The notes: generated by a model from the sequence alone, not told the origin. Counted from the stretch's first letter, positions 1 through 8,755 are shown. The stretch: 35,366 bases of DNA from Planctomycetaceae bacterium (GCA_012959465.1 DUDC01000065.1:1-35366); one strand, 5' to 3'. Numbers and translations are program-made.

Positions 1-390
1 CGCGTTGATGGTGACCGAAACTGTGTGACCTACAAGGGGCCACGGATAAGTTCAATCACGAAGACGCGACGTGAAATCGAGTTTCCGATTGGTGACGGAC
101 GAGAAACTCGTGAACAGCTGACGGAAATGCTGGTAGCTCTGGGTTTTCGCGAGGTGGCTACCGTCAAGAAACTGCGGCGATTAGCAAAACTAAAGCACGG
201 TGATTGGCAGGTGACGATGACTTTCGATGATGTCGAAGGCGTCGGTACCTTTACAGAATTAGAGGTCTTGGCCGAAGAGAACCAACTGGGTGCGGCAGAC
301 AAGCTGATTCAGCAGCTGGCCGTCCAATGGGATTTGGCGGCTGTTGAACGCCGGAGTTACTTGGAGATGCTCTTGGAGCGAGACGACTGA
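1..390 (+). CDS. CYTH domain / class IV adenylate cyclase-like protein, 3' part
   Basis: The reading frame is already open at base 1 and ends at a TGA at 388-390, leaving 129 residues. The visible start, RVDGDRNCVTYKGPR, matches the central strand of CYTH proteins, where an Arg and the LTYKGP-type Lys bind triphosphate. The tail keeps the expected charged helices and an E-x-E pair (FTELEVLAEE, about residues 84-93). Family members bind nucleotides or inorganic triphosphate with a metal in a beta-tunnel; some make cAMP (CyaB type), others are triphosphatases or thiamine-triphosphatases. The N-terminal ExExK motif, roughly 40-50 residues, lies outside the window, so the gene is partial and its exact reaction is open. 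A GTG at 25 is internal to the conserved strand and is not the real start. It converges on ruvX. Confidence 0.8.
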   Translation, partial: RVDGDRNCVTYKGPRISSITKTRREIEFPIGDGRETREQLTEMLVALGFREVATVKKLRRLAKLKHGDWQVTMTFDDVEGVGTFTELEVLAEENQLGAADKLIQQLAVQWDLAAVERRSYLEMLLERDD

Positions 391-457
391 CGTTTGCCGA
401 GGCCGTTGCGGTTGGCGGGCTAGGCAGGCGTTGGCCATTCGGCGCCGATGCGATGCC

Positions 458-940
458 TCAATCTGACACGTCGCCGAAATCGTCGGTTTCTCTCATGTTG
501 GATTCGAGATAGGTGGCGAGCAGGATCTGGGCTGCCAGCATATCGAGTCGTTTCTTGCGTTTCTTCGCACTGAGTCCGCCTTCGATCAAATAGGCTTCAG
601 CCTGTACGGAGCTGAACCGTTCGTCAGCGAATCGATGGGGCAGGCCGGTTTGTCCTGAGAGCCAGTCGGCAAAGACTCGCACCTCGGCCGACTTTTCACT
701 CTCGTCGCCGCTGAGATGTAACGGCAGGCCGATGACCCAGGCGACAATTTGCTCATCCTTCACGAGTTGATTGAAGAATCGGGAATCTTGTTCTAGGTCC
801 CGACGATCATAGTTTTCCAGAGGGCTCGCGAGTTTTTGCGCGGGGTCGGAAATCGCGACGCCGATGCGTTTGTGACCGTAATCGACTCCACCGAGCCGTC
901 CGATGAGTGGGAAATCGCCGGGATTCTCAGAGGAATTCAT
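458..940 (-). CDS. ruvX: RuvX/YqgF-type pre-16S rRNA nuclease (Holliday-junction-resolvase-like)
   Basis: The 160-residue protein has the RNase H-like fold signatures of YqgF/RuvX: GVDYGHKRIGVA with Asp20 near the N-terminus, a GLPL turn at 71-74, DERFSS with Glu107, and a C-terminal Asp133 in RLDMLAA. These supply the acidic metal-binding site. The family is known for processing the 5' end of 16S rRNA and was earlier proposed as a Holliday junction resolvase. Length is slightly above the usual 140-150 because of about a dozen extra N-terminal residues. The ATG at 938-940 lies inside the end of manC (14-base overlap), so the two are probably translated from one mRNA. Confidence 0.9.
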   Translation of the reverse strand: MNSSENPGDFPLIGRLGGVDYGHKRIGVAISDPAQKLASPLENYDRRDLEQDSRFFNQLVKDEQIVAWVIGLPLHLSGDESEKSAEVRVFADWLSGQTGLPHRFADERFSSVQAEAYLIEGGLSAKKRKKRLDMLAAQILLATYLESNMRETDDFGDVSD

Positions 941-2003
941 GCCAACCCAATTCGTCCAGTCTGGCTACGATCTGTCGAACGGCCTCTTCATCGTTCTTGT
1001 CAGCGACGAACGTCGCGTCCTCGGTGTGCACGACGATGCAGTTTTTCAATCCAAGCGTGACGACCAAGTGATCTTTGGATGTCCGCACGATACAGTCCTC
1101 GGTCCCTATCCCTAAGTGTCGGCCGATCAGCGTATTGCCGTTGGCATCCGGTTCATGGAGCCGGGACAGCGAACGCCAACTTCCGACATCGTCCCAGGCG
1201 AACGGTGCTTCCAGCACCGTCACATGCGGGTAACGTTCCATGACCGCATAGTCGATTGACTTGCCACGTATCGCCGCGAAGCGATCCTTAAACGTCGACT
1301 CAAATTGAGGTGTACCGAGCGATTCTGCGATGGTTGTCAGCTCTCGACGCATCTCTGGTTCGTATTCAGCCAACGCATTCAGAATGGTTTGCGCACTCCA
1401 AACGAAAATCCCCGAGTTCCAATAAAACCCGCCCTGCTTGAGAAACGACTCGGCGGTTTTCGTGTCTGGTTTTTCACGGAACGAGCTGACGTTGAACAGG
1501 GGCATTTCACCGCCATCAACGGAATCGCCCCGCTCGATGTAGCCATACGTCGATGCGGCGTAGGTCGGTGGAATACCAAAAGTAACAAATCGCTCGGGTG
1601 CTTCCTCCACCACGTTCTGCGCTCGTTGCAATGACCGGCGAAAAACGTCTTCTGGGCCAATCGTGTGGTCGGCTGGCATCACTGCCATGATGGCGTCGGG
1701 GTCATTCTTCGCGACCCATTCCGCAGCGAATCCGACGCAAGGTGCGGTGTCTCGCTTGCACGGTTCACCCACTATCGAATCGGGCGGCAGGTGAGGCAGT
1801 TGCTCTTGAATCGAAGAGACCAATCGCTCGTTCGTGACAATCAGGATATTCTCCGGATCGACGAGGCCGGATAACCGGTCAACGGTCGCCTGGATCATCG
1901 TCCGCTGGCCAGCCAGTGCTAACAATTGTTTAGGAACGTCTCGGCGACTAGCCGGCCAAAATCGTGTTCCGGCTCCCCCGGCCATTATCACGGCATGTAG
2001 CAT
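927..2003 (-). CDS. manC: Mannose-1-phosphate guanylyltransferase
   Basis: The 358-residue protein begins with the nucleotidyltransferase signature GGAGTRFWPASR...PKQ (residues 9-26) that binds GTP and metal. Further on it has the FREKPD stretch typical of GDP-mannose pyrophosphorylases. It joins mannose-1-phosphate and GTP to give GDP-mannose for polysaccharide or glycan synthesis in the cytoplasm. Its length fits the single-domain form without the C-terminal phosphomannose isomerase cupin found in longer ManC/AlgA proteins. It overlaps ruvX downstream by 14 bases, and a 37-residue membrane microprotein gene lies about 100 bases upstream on the same strand. The ATG at 2001-2003 starts directly at the conserved first beta strand. 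Confidence 0.92.
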   Translation of the reverse strand: MLHAVIMAGGAGTRFWPASRRDVPKQLLALAGQRTMIQATVDRLSGLVDPENILIVTNERLVSSIQEQLPHLPPDSIVGEPCKRDTAPCVGFAAEWVAKNDPDAIMAVMPADHTIGPEDVFRRSLQRAQNVVEEAPERFVTFGIPPTYAASTYGYIERGDSVDGGEMPLFNVSSFREKPDTKTAESFLKQGGFYWNSGIFVWSAQTILNALAEYEPEMRRELTTIAESLGTPQFESTFKDRFAAIRGKSIDYAVMERYPHVTVLEAPFAWDDVGSWRSLSRLHEPDANGNTLIGRHLGIGTEDCIVRTSKDHLVVTLGLKNCIVVHTEDATFVADKNDEEAVRQIVARLDELGWHEFL

Positions 2004-2106
2004 CAGTCACCTTCACGGTTTTGTAGACTTCGAACGGCGCAAGCTCTCTGAATCGGCCTTTTGTGACGAGATGCCTGACGAGTGAAAGGCGCTCGGCCAA
2101 CGAAGT

Positions 2107-2220
2107 CTAGAAACCATACTGTACGTAGAGATAAGCCAGGATACAAAGTGCCGGAAATCCGACGAAAATCGACAGGTACGTAAACCAAGTGGTCCATTTG
2201 TGTTCGGGCCAACGTGCCAT
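2107..2220 (-). CDS. Small single-pass membrane protein (37 residues)
   Basis: On the minus strand, the ATG at 2218-2220 opens 37 codons ending in TAG at 2107-2109. The protein begins MARWPEHKWTTW, followed by an uninterrupted hydrophobic stretch (about residues 11-33, FTYLSIFVGFPALCILAYLY) and a short polar tail. That layout is what a one-helix membrane microprotein looks like. It lies between manC (same strand, about 100 bases downstream) and a divergent metalloprotease gene. A longer frame over the same DNA needs a TTG start and reads as an unstructured basic peptide. The ribosome site is weak (AGG about 8 bases ahead). Function unknown; existence inferred from composition and position only. 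Confidence 0.5.
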   Translation of the reverse strand: MARWPEHKWTTWFTYLSIFVGFPALCILAYLYVQYGF

Positions 2221-2322
2221 CGCGGTCGCCTAATTTCGGTTGAGACGTTGCCAGGTTTGGTTCGGCTTTAGGAGAAAACTCGCTATCATTATCGCTCGCC
2301 CCACGCGATGTGACTAGCCTAC

Positions 2323-2328
2323 AGGAGA
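2323..2328 (+). promoter_or_regulatory. Ribosome binding site setting the protease start
   Basis: AGGAGA sits 8 bases ahead of the ATG at 2337, while the longer frame starting with GTG at 2310 has no such site. This favours the ATG. Confidence 0.65.
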
Positions 2329-2336
2329 TTGCGGAT

Positions 2337-3359
2337 ATGCACTGGACAGATAACGGTCGAGGTGTTGGTTGGGTTGCGGCACGCCGGGAACGGCGATGTT
2401 ATGGCCCAGCGGTGGTCTATCTGATGATGGCAATCAGCACAGCCGTGACCACCGCCGAGGATGCGTTGCCGCTGCATGGTGAAACGACCGTTCGTTTCGC
2501 CAACAAGGCCGAAGCGACGCAGGCTTTCCAACGAGTCGATCGCTTTATTCGCTCGATGTCTAAGTTCGATCTCGAGAGTCGACTTGACCGCTCCCCGGCA
2601 AGAATGAGTGAGTTCCTTGAGTTTTCGGCAGACCAATTCGTGCCTTGGACGGACGAACAAAAAAAACAGATCGGGCCAGTTGTTGAGTCTCTAAGGAAAC
2701 GACTCGATCGATTCAACCTGCCGCTTCCCAAGACGGTGCTGTTGGTCCAAACAACCGGAAAGGTAGAGGGAAATGCGGCCTACTGTCGAGCGAATGCGAT
2801 CATGCTCTCACCGAGATTCCTCAGGAATCCACGGCGGCTCGAGTCGCTGTTGGCTCATGAGCTGTTTCACGTATTGAGTAGCCACAACCCCGAACTTCGC
2901 TACCGTTTGTACCGGATCATCGGTTTTCAATCCTGTCCTCCAATTCCGTTGCCCGAGGCGTTGAAGGCGAGGAAGATCACCAATCCTGATGCTCCAGAAT
3001 TGGACTGCATTGTGAAGATTGATGTCGACGGGAAAACAGTACCAGCGACACCCTTCTTGTGGGCGAAATCGGCGTATGAACCGGGTCAAGGCAAAACGTT
3101 TTTCAACTACATGCAGTTTCGATTGCTTGTCTTGAAACTGACCAAAGACGGGTTTCGACCTCAATTGAAAGACGGTGAACCATGGTTTGTCAGTCCCAAC
3201 AATCGGGCCGACTTGTATTGGAACATCGGCATCAACACCGGCTACATCATCCATCCAGAAGAGGTGCTCGCCGACAATTTCAGGGCACTGGTCATGAAGA
3301 CGCCGAATTTGCCGTCGCCGCGGATCCCAGAGGCGATGTTACGGGAACTTCAGCGGTAA
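2337..3359 (+). CDS. Secreted HExxH zinc metalloprotease, function unknown
   Basis: The 340-residue protein (ATG 2337) has a basic N-terminus followed by a hydrophobic segment (about residues 22-41, ending TAVTTAED), consistent with export. The core motif HELFH (His174, Glu175, His178) sits in LLAHELFHVLSSHNP, the zinc site of a zincin protease. An acidic HPEEVLADNF segment (about 306-315) could give the third ligand, as in gluzincins. I do not recognise the peptidase family more precisely, and the C-terminal part (YWNIGINTGYIIHPEE) shows no domain I know. It stands alone between a divergent small gene and metK. In a planctomycete it would act in the periplasm or outside the cell. Confidence 0.7.
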   Translation: MHWTDNGRGVGWVAARRERRCYGPAVVYLMMAISTAVTTAEDALPLHGETTVRFANKAEATQAFQRVDRFIRSMSKFDLESRLDRSPARMSEFLEFSADQFVPWTDEQKKQIGPVVESLRKRLDRFNLPLPKTVLLVQTTGKVEGNAAYCRANAIMLSPRFLRNPRRLESLLAHELFHVLSSHNPELRYRLYRIIGFQSCPPIPLPEALKARKITNPDAPELDCIVKIDVDGKTVPATPFLWAKSAYEPGQGKTFFNYMQFRLLVLKLTKDGFRPQLKDGEPWFVSPNNRADLYWNIGINTGYIIHPEEVLADNFRALVMKTPNLPSPRIPEAMLRELQR

Positions 3360-3436
3360 ACAGCAGCTGACGACGGCCATCGAAGGGTCCGGCGGGAAGA
3401 AACAGACATTCAAACGAGCTGCTCAACACCGCGGTC

Positions 3437-3465
3437 TAGACCAAATATATCGCGTGAATTATACT
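3437..3465 (+). promoter_or_regulatory. Possible sigma-70 promoter of metK
   Basis: TAGACC (3437-3442) and TATACT (3460-3465) are separated by 17 bases, resembling a -35/-10 pair about 60 bases ahead of the metK start. This is by eye only; no SAM riboswitch class was recognised in the leader. Confidence 0.35.
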
Positions 3466-3512
3466 GATGTTCTTGTTTTTTGGCCCCGAATTCGACGTAT
3501 TCGACGCACTTC

Positions 3513-3518
3513 AAGGAG
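3513..3518 (+). promoter_or_regulatory. Ribosome binding site of metK
   Basis: AAGGAG lies 6 bases before GTG 3525. It decides for this start over a TTG 45 bases upstream, whose extra residues do not match MetK. Confidence 0.75.
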
Positions 3519-3524
3519 CATTAC

Positions 3525-4715
3525 GTGGCGACCGGCAAATATCTCTTCACGAGCGAGTCTGTGAGCATGGGACATCCCGACAAGCTCGCCGACAACATCT
3601 CGGATGGCATTCTGGACGCACTGTTCGCTCAGGACCCCCATAGTCGTGTCGCCTGTGAGACGATGGTCACGACTGGGATGGCGATTATCGCTGGCGAAAT
3701 TACGACAAACGCCGTGATTGATTACCAACAGGTGGTTCGTGATGTGATTCGCGACGTCGGCTACACCGACGATGAAATGGGGATTTCGGCAGCAACCTGT
3801 GCTGTTCTCGTTTCCTTGGATCGTCAAAGTCCCGATATCGCTCAGGGTGTCAATGAGGACGAGGGTGCGGGCAAAGAGGTTGGAGCTGGTGATCAGGGTT
3901 TGATGTTCGGGTTTGCCTGTCGCGACACAGTCGAACTCATGCCGTTGCCAATCGCCTTATCGCATCGAATTATCAATCGCTTGACCGACGCTCGTCGCAA
4001 TGGCGAGGTCTCGTGGCTGCGTCCAGACAGTAAGAGCCAGGTGACGGTTGAGTATGACGGAAACCAGCCGATTCGAATCGACACGGTCGTTGTGTCGACC
4101 CAGCATCATCCAGACGTCAGCAACGAAGAGATTCGCAGCTTCATTATCGAAGAGATCATTCAGCCCTTGCTTCCGAGTGAGCTGGTAACCGACGAGATTA
4201 CTTTCCACATCAACCCGACGGGTCGATTCGTTATTGGCGGACCACACGGTGATTGTGGTTTGACCGGTCGCAAGATCATCGTCGATACGTATGGCGGTTG
4301 GGGACGGCACGGTGGTGGTGCATTTAGCGGCAAGGACCCAACCAAGGTGGATCGTAGTGCGGCCTACATGGCACGACACGTGGCCAAGAACATCGTTGCC
4401 GCGGAGCTGGCGGATCAGTGTGAAGTGCAATTGGCCTACGCGATTGGCGTTACAGAGCCGGTCAGCATCAACGTTGACACGCAGGGCACTGGGAAGATTA
4501 GCGATGATAGGCTGTGCGAATTGGTCCGTGAAGTGTTCCCGCTAACCCCTGGTGGGATCATCGACTATCTGGACCTGCGCCGCCCGATCTTCCGCAAGAC
4601 GGCCGCTGGTGGTCACTTTGGACGTGACGACGCCGACTTCACGTGGGAGGCAACGAATAAGACCGCAGAACTTTCGGCTGCCGCCAGTGCCGCCAGTGCC
4701 GAGACAGCCAACTAG
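3525..4715 (+). CDS. metK: S-adenosylmethionine synthetase
   Basis: The 396-residue enzyme (GTG start) makes S-adenosylmethionine from methionine and ATP, with release of phosphate and diphosphate, in the cytoplasm. It opens with [16 protein letters not shown] (GHPDK at about 16-20, ATP and methionine site), then GAGDQG (about 120-125) and the P-loop-like [16 protein letters not shown] (about 263-278), all hallmarks of MetK. Length matches the usual 380-400. The C-terminus ends in an alanine/serine-rich tail ([10 protein letters not shown]) with no known role. An unknown membrane-protein gene follows after 35 bases and may be co-transcribed. Confidence 0.96.
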   Translation: MATGKYLFTSESVSMGHPDKLADNISDGILDALFAQDPHSRVACETMVTTGMAIIAGEITTNAVIDYQQVVRDVIRDVGYTDDEMGISAATCAVLVSLDRQSPDIAQGVNEDEGAGKEVGAGDQGLMFGFACRDTVELMPLPIALSHRIINRLTDARRNGEVSWLRPDSKSQVTVEYDGNQPIRIDTVVVSTQHHPDVSNEEIRSFIIEEIIQPLLPSELVTDEITFHINPTGRFVIGGPHGDCGLTGRKIIVDTYGGWGRHGGGAFSGKDPTKVDRSAAYMARHVAKNIVAAELADQCEVQLAYAIGVTEPVSINVDTQGTGKISDDRLCELVREVFPLTPGGIIDYLDLRRPIFRKTAAGGHFGRDDADFTWEATNKTAELSAAASAASAETAN

Positions 4716-4750
4716 GCCACCGTTCCCTCACCCAAGTCGCGCTGTCGGTC

Positions 4751-5542
4751 ATGCCAAGTGCCACTCAAACGATCGATGCAAATAATCGTGAGCTCCAAGT
4801 GAACCTCGTTCACTTTGGCCTCGTCGTATTCTTGCTGGTTTCGCTCCTGTTGACCGGGTGGCTACTCGTCCGCCGAGCTAGTGGAGCGTTGACGACGCTT
4901 TCGGAAACGGAAGTCCTGTTTGGCGGGATATTGGCGGTCGTCGTCGATGGATTGTGGCGAGAGTCTCGACGAAGGGCCGTGCGACGCACCCCGTCCATTT
5001 CGGAACGTTGGCTCCCCACGTTGATTCTAATCGCCGCGTGCTTGACACTTTCTTCACCCAGCGGACCGTGGGTATCGTTGAGTTGTTTGGTCGTCCTCGC
5101 GATTGTCGGTGAATGGTCCTGGCATCGTTACGTGGAGCCGTTGGCCCGGCCCCCAGTCAGTCGCGACATGGCGGAAGGCGTTTCGGAAGCTGAGGGCCCT
5201 CACCTTTACGATTCAACAGGTACAGAGCTGGATGAGCTGCCGGCACCGGAGGTCGAACAGCAGTGGGTCCGCAGCCGCAACGGTGAGGGGCAGGAGCAGA
5301 TTTGGGCCGTCTTGCGTGTCCGTTTCGCCCACGAGCAGCGGATTGAGGTTGCTCATGTGGCCTTTTGTCCAGTCCTCGAGGGGCAATTCGAGATCGACGC
5401 GTACATGGTTGATGGGCCGGACGCGACGGTCCGTGTGACCGCCGCCAAGCCCCATGGCGCTCGGATTGAAGTTCGACTAGCGCAGCCCGCCCAGGAGCAA
5501 GCGGTCGTTACGTTGGAAGTTGTGGTCGGCGGCCAAACTTAA
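4751..5542 (+). CDS. Membrane protein of unknown function
   Basis: This 263-residue protein has about four hydrophobic segments in its first half (around residues 18-40, 54-69, 88-103 and 106-123), then a soluble domain of about 140 residues rich in acidic residues and beta-type stretches (EQIWAVLRVRFAHEQRIEVAHVAFCPVL, split here only as a description of alternating hydrophobics). I do not recognise the family. It follows metK by 35 bases on the same strand and faces the transporter gene head-on downstream. The ATG at 4751 has no obvious ribosome site, so the start could be later, but the first hydrophobic helix needs at least the codons from about residue 16. No catalytic motif was seen. Confidence 0.65.
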   Translation: MPSATQTIDANNRELQVNLVHFGLVVFLLVSLLLTGWLLVRRASGALTTLSETEVLFGGILAVVVDGLWRESRRRAVRRTPSISERWLPTLILIAACLTLSSPSGPWVSLSCLVVLAIVGEWSWHRYVEPLARPPVSRDMAEGVSEAEGPHLYDSTGTELDELPAPEVEQQWVRSRNGEGQEQIWAVLRVRFAHEQRIEVAHVAFCPVLEGQFEIDAYMVDGPDATVRVTAAKPHGARIEVRLAQPAQEQAVVTLEVVVGGQT

Positions 5543-5562
5543 CCCGACGCGTCTGTTTTTCC

Positions 5563-5576
5563 AGCGCCAAGGCGCT
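5563..5576. terminator. Short GC hairpin between convergent genes
   Basis: AGCGCC-AA-GGCGCT forms a 6-base stem in the 35-base gap between the convergent stop codons. The downstream T content is poor (ATCATTTTG on the plus strand), so termination is only plausible. Confidence 0.35.
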
Positions 5577-5577
5577 A

Positions 5578-6564
5578 TCATTTTGTCGATTCACCGTGTT
5601 TGACTTCTCGATTGGCTGCGGCTTTTCGTCGGTCCAACCAGCTCCAGTTGTTGGCGAGCACGGTTCCGCTGAGCATGCAACCAAACGTAAAAAGGGCAGG
5701 GGGGAGGGCCGCAAGGTCACCGAACAGTTTGGCCGCCAACAGAGCTCCCAGTCCGGCATTTTGCATTCCGATTTCTAGTGTCAACGCTCGGCGTTTTCGA
5801 ATGTCGAGCCGAATCGCCGAGCCGGCGACGAAGCCGACGAAGTACCCCCCCATATTCAACCAAAATAGCCGGTGCACGAGGTCTCGCGGAAATGAATCGG
5901 TAGATAGTTCATTCCGGTTTTTTGCTATCACCACAGCGATGATCCAGAGGATTGTAAAATTGGCGATGAAACGGCCAATCGATGTAGCCTGTTGTCGTTG
6001 GACTTTGTTTAGCGGGAGTATTCGGGAAGCTAGTTGGCCGACGATCACTGGCAAGACAACGGTGACAAACAGCCAGAGTGAGCTAGTCAAAAGGAGTTTC
6101 ACGGTTTCCGGATCCCGGCTGCCGAGGGCCAAGCCAAGAGCGAATGGCACTGCGATGGGGGAGAGGAGAGTAGCCAAGGTGGTCAACCCGACAGAATAAC
6201 TTGCGTTACCACCAGCCTGCAGAGTCAGCACATTGGACGCCATGGCACCGGGGACGCATCCGACCAGGATCAATCCCAGACGCGTCTCTGGACTTAGACC
6301 GGGGATCGATGCCAGCCCAAAAGCCATCAGCGGCATCGTCAAGTACTGCGTGGCGACACCGGCACCCACCGAGCCGAGGTTGCGTAGGGTATCGTCGACT
6401 TCTTTAGGTGGGAGCATGAAGCCGATGCAGGCCATCGTCACGGCAAACATCGGCTGTCCGAGTTCGGCGGTAAGCACAAAGAGATCGAAATCTGGCCACG
6501 GCCAAAAAAGGGCCGCTCCGCTAAAAAGTACCAACCAGAGCAATAGCCAGCGTTCTAGCCGCAT
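5578..6564 (-). CDS. Bile acid:sodium symporter (BASS) family transporter
   Basis: A 328-residue hydrophobic protein with about nine to ten membrane segments. It carries the BASS family's conserved stretches: MFAVTMACIGFMLPP in the first half, VGCVPGAMASNVLTLQAGGN (about residues 102-121) and EIGMQNAGLGALLA (about 264-277), which form the crossed-helix substrate and sodium site. Family members import bile acids, pyruvate, pantothenate or other organic acids with sodium, so the substrate here cannot be named. A bacterium of this type would not be expected to use bile acids. The ATG at 6562-6564 precedes the first membrane helix. It is divergent from the 6782 gene and convergent with the 4751 gene. 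Confidence 0.85.
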   Translation of the reverse strand: MRLERWLLLWLVLFSGAALFWPWPDFDLFVLTAELGQPMFAVTMACIGFMLPPKEVDDTLRNLGSVGAGVATQYLTMPLMAFGLASIPGLSPETRLGLILVGCVPGAMASNVLTLQAGGNASYSVGLTTLATLLSPIAVPFALGLALGSRDPETVKLLLTSSLWLFVTVVLPVIVGQLASRILPLNKVQRQQATSIGRFIANFTILWIIAVVIAKNRNELSTDSFPRDLVHRLFWLNMGGYFVGFVAGSAIRLDIRKRRALTLEIGMQNAGLGALLAAKLFGDLAALPPALFTFGCMLSGTVLANNWSWLDRRKAAANREVKHGESTK

Positions 6565-6781
6565 TAAATGGCTTTCTGTGCCGAAGAAATCGTAAATTTC
6601 TGATCCGAGCGTGGGATAGGATACAAGAAAATGCCTGGTTAAACGTGATATTTAGTGATGAAAATGTTGCGAAGCGCGATTGAGTCCGTGATAATCGTTG
6701 CTCAGAGTTCGAGGGCCGAATTCGTTCGCTGTCTGCGTTGGTCGCAGGTGGCCGTTAGTTATTTTCGTTAGGGAACAAAAA

Positions 6782-7261
6782 ATGAAAACTCGAAGTATGC
6801 TTGCCGCCGTTGCGTGTGCAGTTTTGGTTACCGCCACTTTGGTCGCCGGTGACATTGACCTGAAGAAGGTCAAGTGCGCAATAAACCCAAAGGCCGGTGC
6901 GAAAATTGACAAGTTCGCCTCGTACAAGGACGCCAAGGTGTTTTTCTGCTGTGGAAATTGTCTGAAGAAGTTCAGTGGTTCGCCGAAGAAGTTTGCCACC
7001 AGCGCTAACCAGCAACTGGTCGCCACGAAGCAGTTCGAGCAGAAAAAGTGCCCGTTGACCGGCGGAAAATTGAACCTCTCCACGGCCATCAAGGTTGGCA
7101 CGGTGGAAGTCGCTTTCTGCTGCAACAACTGCAAGGGCAAGACCGAGAAGGCCAAAGATGGTGCTAGCGACTTGGTCTTCAATGACAAAGCGTTCGACAA
7201 GGGCTTTGCGAAAGTGAAAGCCGCCAAAAAGACGACGGCCAAAAAAGCCGACACTGAATAG
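6782..7261 (+). CDS. Secreted protein with two CC-x-N-C metal-binding-like modules
   Basis: The 159-residue protein starts with a clear signal peptide (MKTRSMLAAVACAVLVTATLVAG, cleavage near 22-23). The mature part is an internal duplication. Module 1 has Cys32 followed by FFCCGNC (Cys56, 57, 60); module 2 has Cys90 (KCPLTGGK) followed by FCCNNC (Cys113, 114, 117). Spacings are 24 and 23 residues. This resembles YHS/TRASH-type metal-binding domains, in which Cys pairs bind heavy metal or Fe-S. The C-terminus is lysine-rich. I infer a periplasmic metal-binding or sensing role, but no substrate is visible. AGGGA precedes the ATG at 6782; an upstream GTG in frame would add residues that break the signal peptide. 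A strong terminator follows, so this is a single-gene unit. Confidence 0.75.
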   Translation: MKTRSMLAAVACAVLVTATLVAGDIDLKKVKCAINPKAGAKIDKFASYKDAKVFFCCGNCLKKFSGSPKKFATSANQQLVATKQFEQKKCPLTGGKLNLSTAIKVGTVEVAFCCNNCKGKTEKAKDGASDLVFNDKAFDKGFAKVKAAKKTTAKKADTE

Positions 7262-7288
7262 ATCTGATTCAGTTGAAAAAGTGATCAG

Positions 7289-7318
7289 CGGGCTGCCTGA
7301 GGGCGGCCCGTTTTTTTT
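7289..7318 (+). terminator. Rho-independent terminator after the 6782 gene
   Basis: CGGGCTGCC (7289-7297), loop TGAG, GGCGGCCCG (7302-7310) and then eight T. This is a 9-base-pair stem with one G-T pair, 28 bases after the stop codon. Confidence 0.9.
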
Positions 7319-7436
7319 GTAGTCCAACGCCGCCGAGGACTTTGCTTTGACCTAGCCTCATTTTGCCTGTTTTGCCATACTTTCGCGCAAGTGGCGGACG
7401 AATTGGCACGACACCGACTGGCGAAATGGCAGGGCG

Positions 7437-8654
7437 ATGAGCGGCAAGATATTCTTTTCCGTGGGCGAGCCGAGTGGTGACCTGCACGGCGCAAACCTGA
7501 TCGAAGCGATCCGCCAGCGGGGAGATTCATGGACGTTTTGTGGTTATGGTGGGCCCAATATGCGCCGCGCCGGTTGTAACGTGTTGGAAGATTTGACGCA
7601 GCTAGCAATCATGGGGGTGACACAGGTTGTTGCGAAGATCCCCAAGTTTTGGGGATTGTACCGCAAGGCCGACGAATTTCTGCGTCGGGAACGGCCCGAT
7701 GCGGTCGTATTGATCGACTATCCCGGATTCAATTGGTGGATCGCTCGAGCGGCAAAGCGGCAGGGAATTCCCGTTTTCTACTACGGCGTGCCACAGATGT
7801 GGGCCTGGGCCTCTTGGCGGGTCCGAAAAATGCGTCGGCTGGTCGATCACGTATTATGCAAACTGCCTTTTGAACGTGAATGGTACCAGCAACGTGGCTG
7901 TCGCGCGACGTTTGTCGGTCACCCTTACTTTGATGAGTTGGCAACGCGCTCGTTGGACGAGGGTTTTGCTTCGACTCTCCAGGGAAACGGTCCGTTGGTT
8001 ACCTTGTTGCCCGGATCGAGACGAAAAGAAGTGCAGGACAACTGGCCTATCTTGCAGAAAGCGGCCGTACTGATCCAAGCAGCTCGCCCTGACTGCCAGG
8101 TTGCTGCTGCCTGTTTTAGCGAGCAACACGCCGATGAGGTACGAGCGAGTTGTGACAAGGAGGGTGTCCAACTCGATATCTACCATGGGCGAACGCCCGA
8201 ATTGATTCGCGAGGCTACCGTTTGTTTGGCATGCTCTGGTTCCGTGTCATTGGAACTACTGTATCACAAGAAGCCATCGGCGATTGTTTACTGGGGACCG
8301 CGGTGGAGGCTTGCATTTGTGCGGCGTTTCTTGCTTAAAGTGCGGTACATTACTTTGGTCAATCTGCTTGGCACGGACGATGGACTTACCGGTCGCCCTG
8401 TTCCTTTTGATCCTGACGCGGCGGATGCCGAGAGGGTTCCCATGCCAGAATATCTGACCAGTGAGGACTGTTCGCCCCAAGTAGCGCGGCACGCCATCGA
8501 ATGGCTAGAAGATCCCAAGGCACATGCTCGTAAGGTGGAGCAACTTGGTCGCATTCGCGATGAAGTAGTGGCCCAGGGCGCATCGGCGACGGCGGCAACA
8601 TATATTTGCGATGTCTTGTCGGATCGAAAGCTGGATCGACGTCGGGCGGCCTAG
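7437..8654 (+). CDS. lpxB: Lipid-A-disaccharide synthase
   Basis: The 405-residue glycosyltransferase (GT19) joins UDP-2,3-diacylglucosamine to lipid X to form lipid A disaccharide at the inner membrane. Its signatures are FFSVGEPSGDLHGA (residues 6-19), the DYPGFNWWIARAAK segment with YYGVPQMWAW after it, LLPGSRRKEV (about 189-198) and the acceptor region ACSGSVSLELLYHKKP. Length is near the usual 380-390. AGGG precedes the ATG. No other lpx gene is in the window. Its presence indicates an outer membrane with lipid A, in line with planctomycete genomes that carry this pathway. Confidence 0.94.
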   Translation: MSGKIFFSVGEPSGDLHGANLIEAIRQRGDSWTFCGYGGPNMRRAGCNVLEDLTQLAIMGVTQVVAKIPKFWGLYRKADEFLRRERPDAVVLIDYPGFNWWIARAAKRQGIPVFYYGVPQMWAWASWRVRKMRRLVDHVLCKLPFEREWYQQRGCRATFVGHPYFDELATRSLDEGFASTLQGNGPLVTLLPGSRRKEVQDNWPILQKAAVLIQAARPDCQVAAACFSEQHADEVRASCDKEGVQLDIYHGRTPELIREATVCLACSGSVSLELLYHKKPSAIVYWGPRWRLAFVRRFLLKVRYITLVNLLGTDDGLTGRPVPFDPDAADAERVPMPEYLTSEDCSPQVARHAIEWLEDPKAHARKVEQLGRIRDEVVAQGASATAATYICDVLSDRKLDRRRAA

Positions 8655-8749
8655 TCCGATGAACATTGAGGCGTATTGTGGCCCGCAAGTAGCGTGGCCG
8701 TCTAGAATCGCGGTGGGCACGATTTGGGCGACATAGAATAGTGGATTTT

Positions 8750-8755
8750 GGAGGA
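8750..8755 (+). promoter_or_regulatory. Ribosome binding site of the site-2 protease-like gene
   Basis: GGAGGA lies 7 bases before GTG 8763. It overlaps the alternative TTG start at 8748, which therefore is unlikely to be used. Confidence 0.65.

Noticed and set aside
2003-2212. A 69-residue minus-strand frame whose stop overlaps the manC ATG
   Set aside because: It needs a TTG start and reads as a basic, low-order peptide. The same DNA holds a better membrane microprotein in another frame.
3360-3524. SAM riboswitch before metK
   Set aside because: No recognisable SAM-class core or terminator/antiterminator pair was seen in the 165-base leader.
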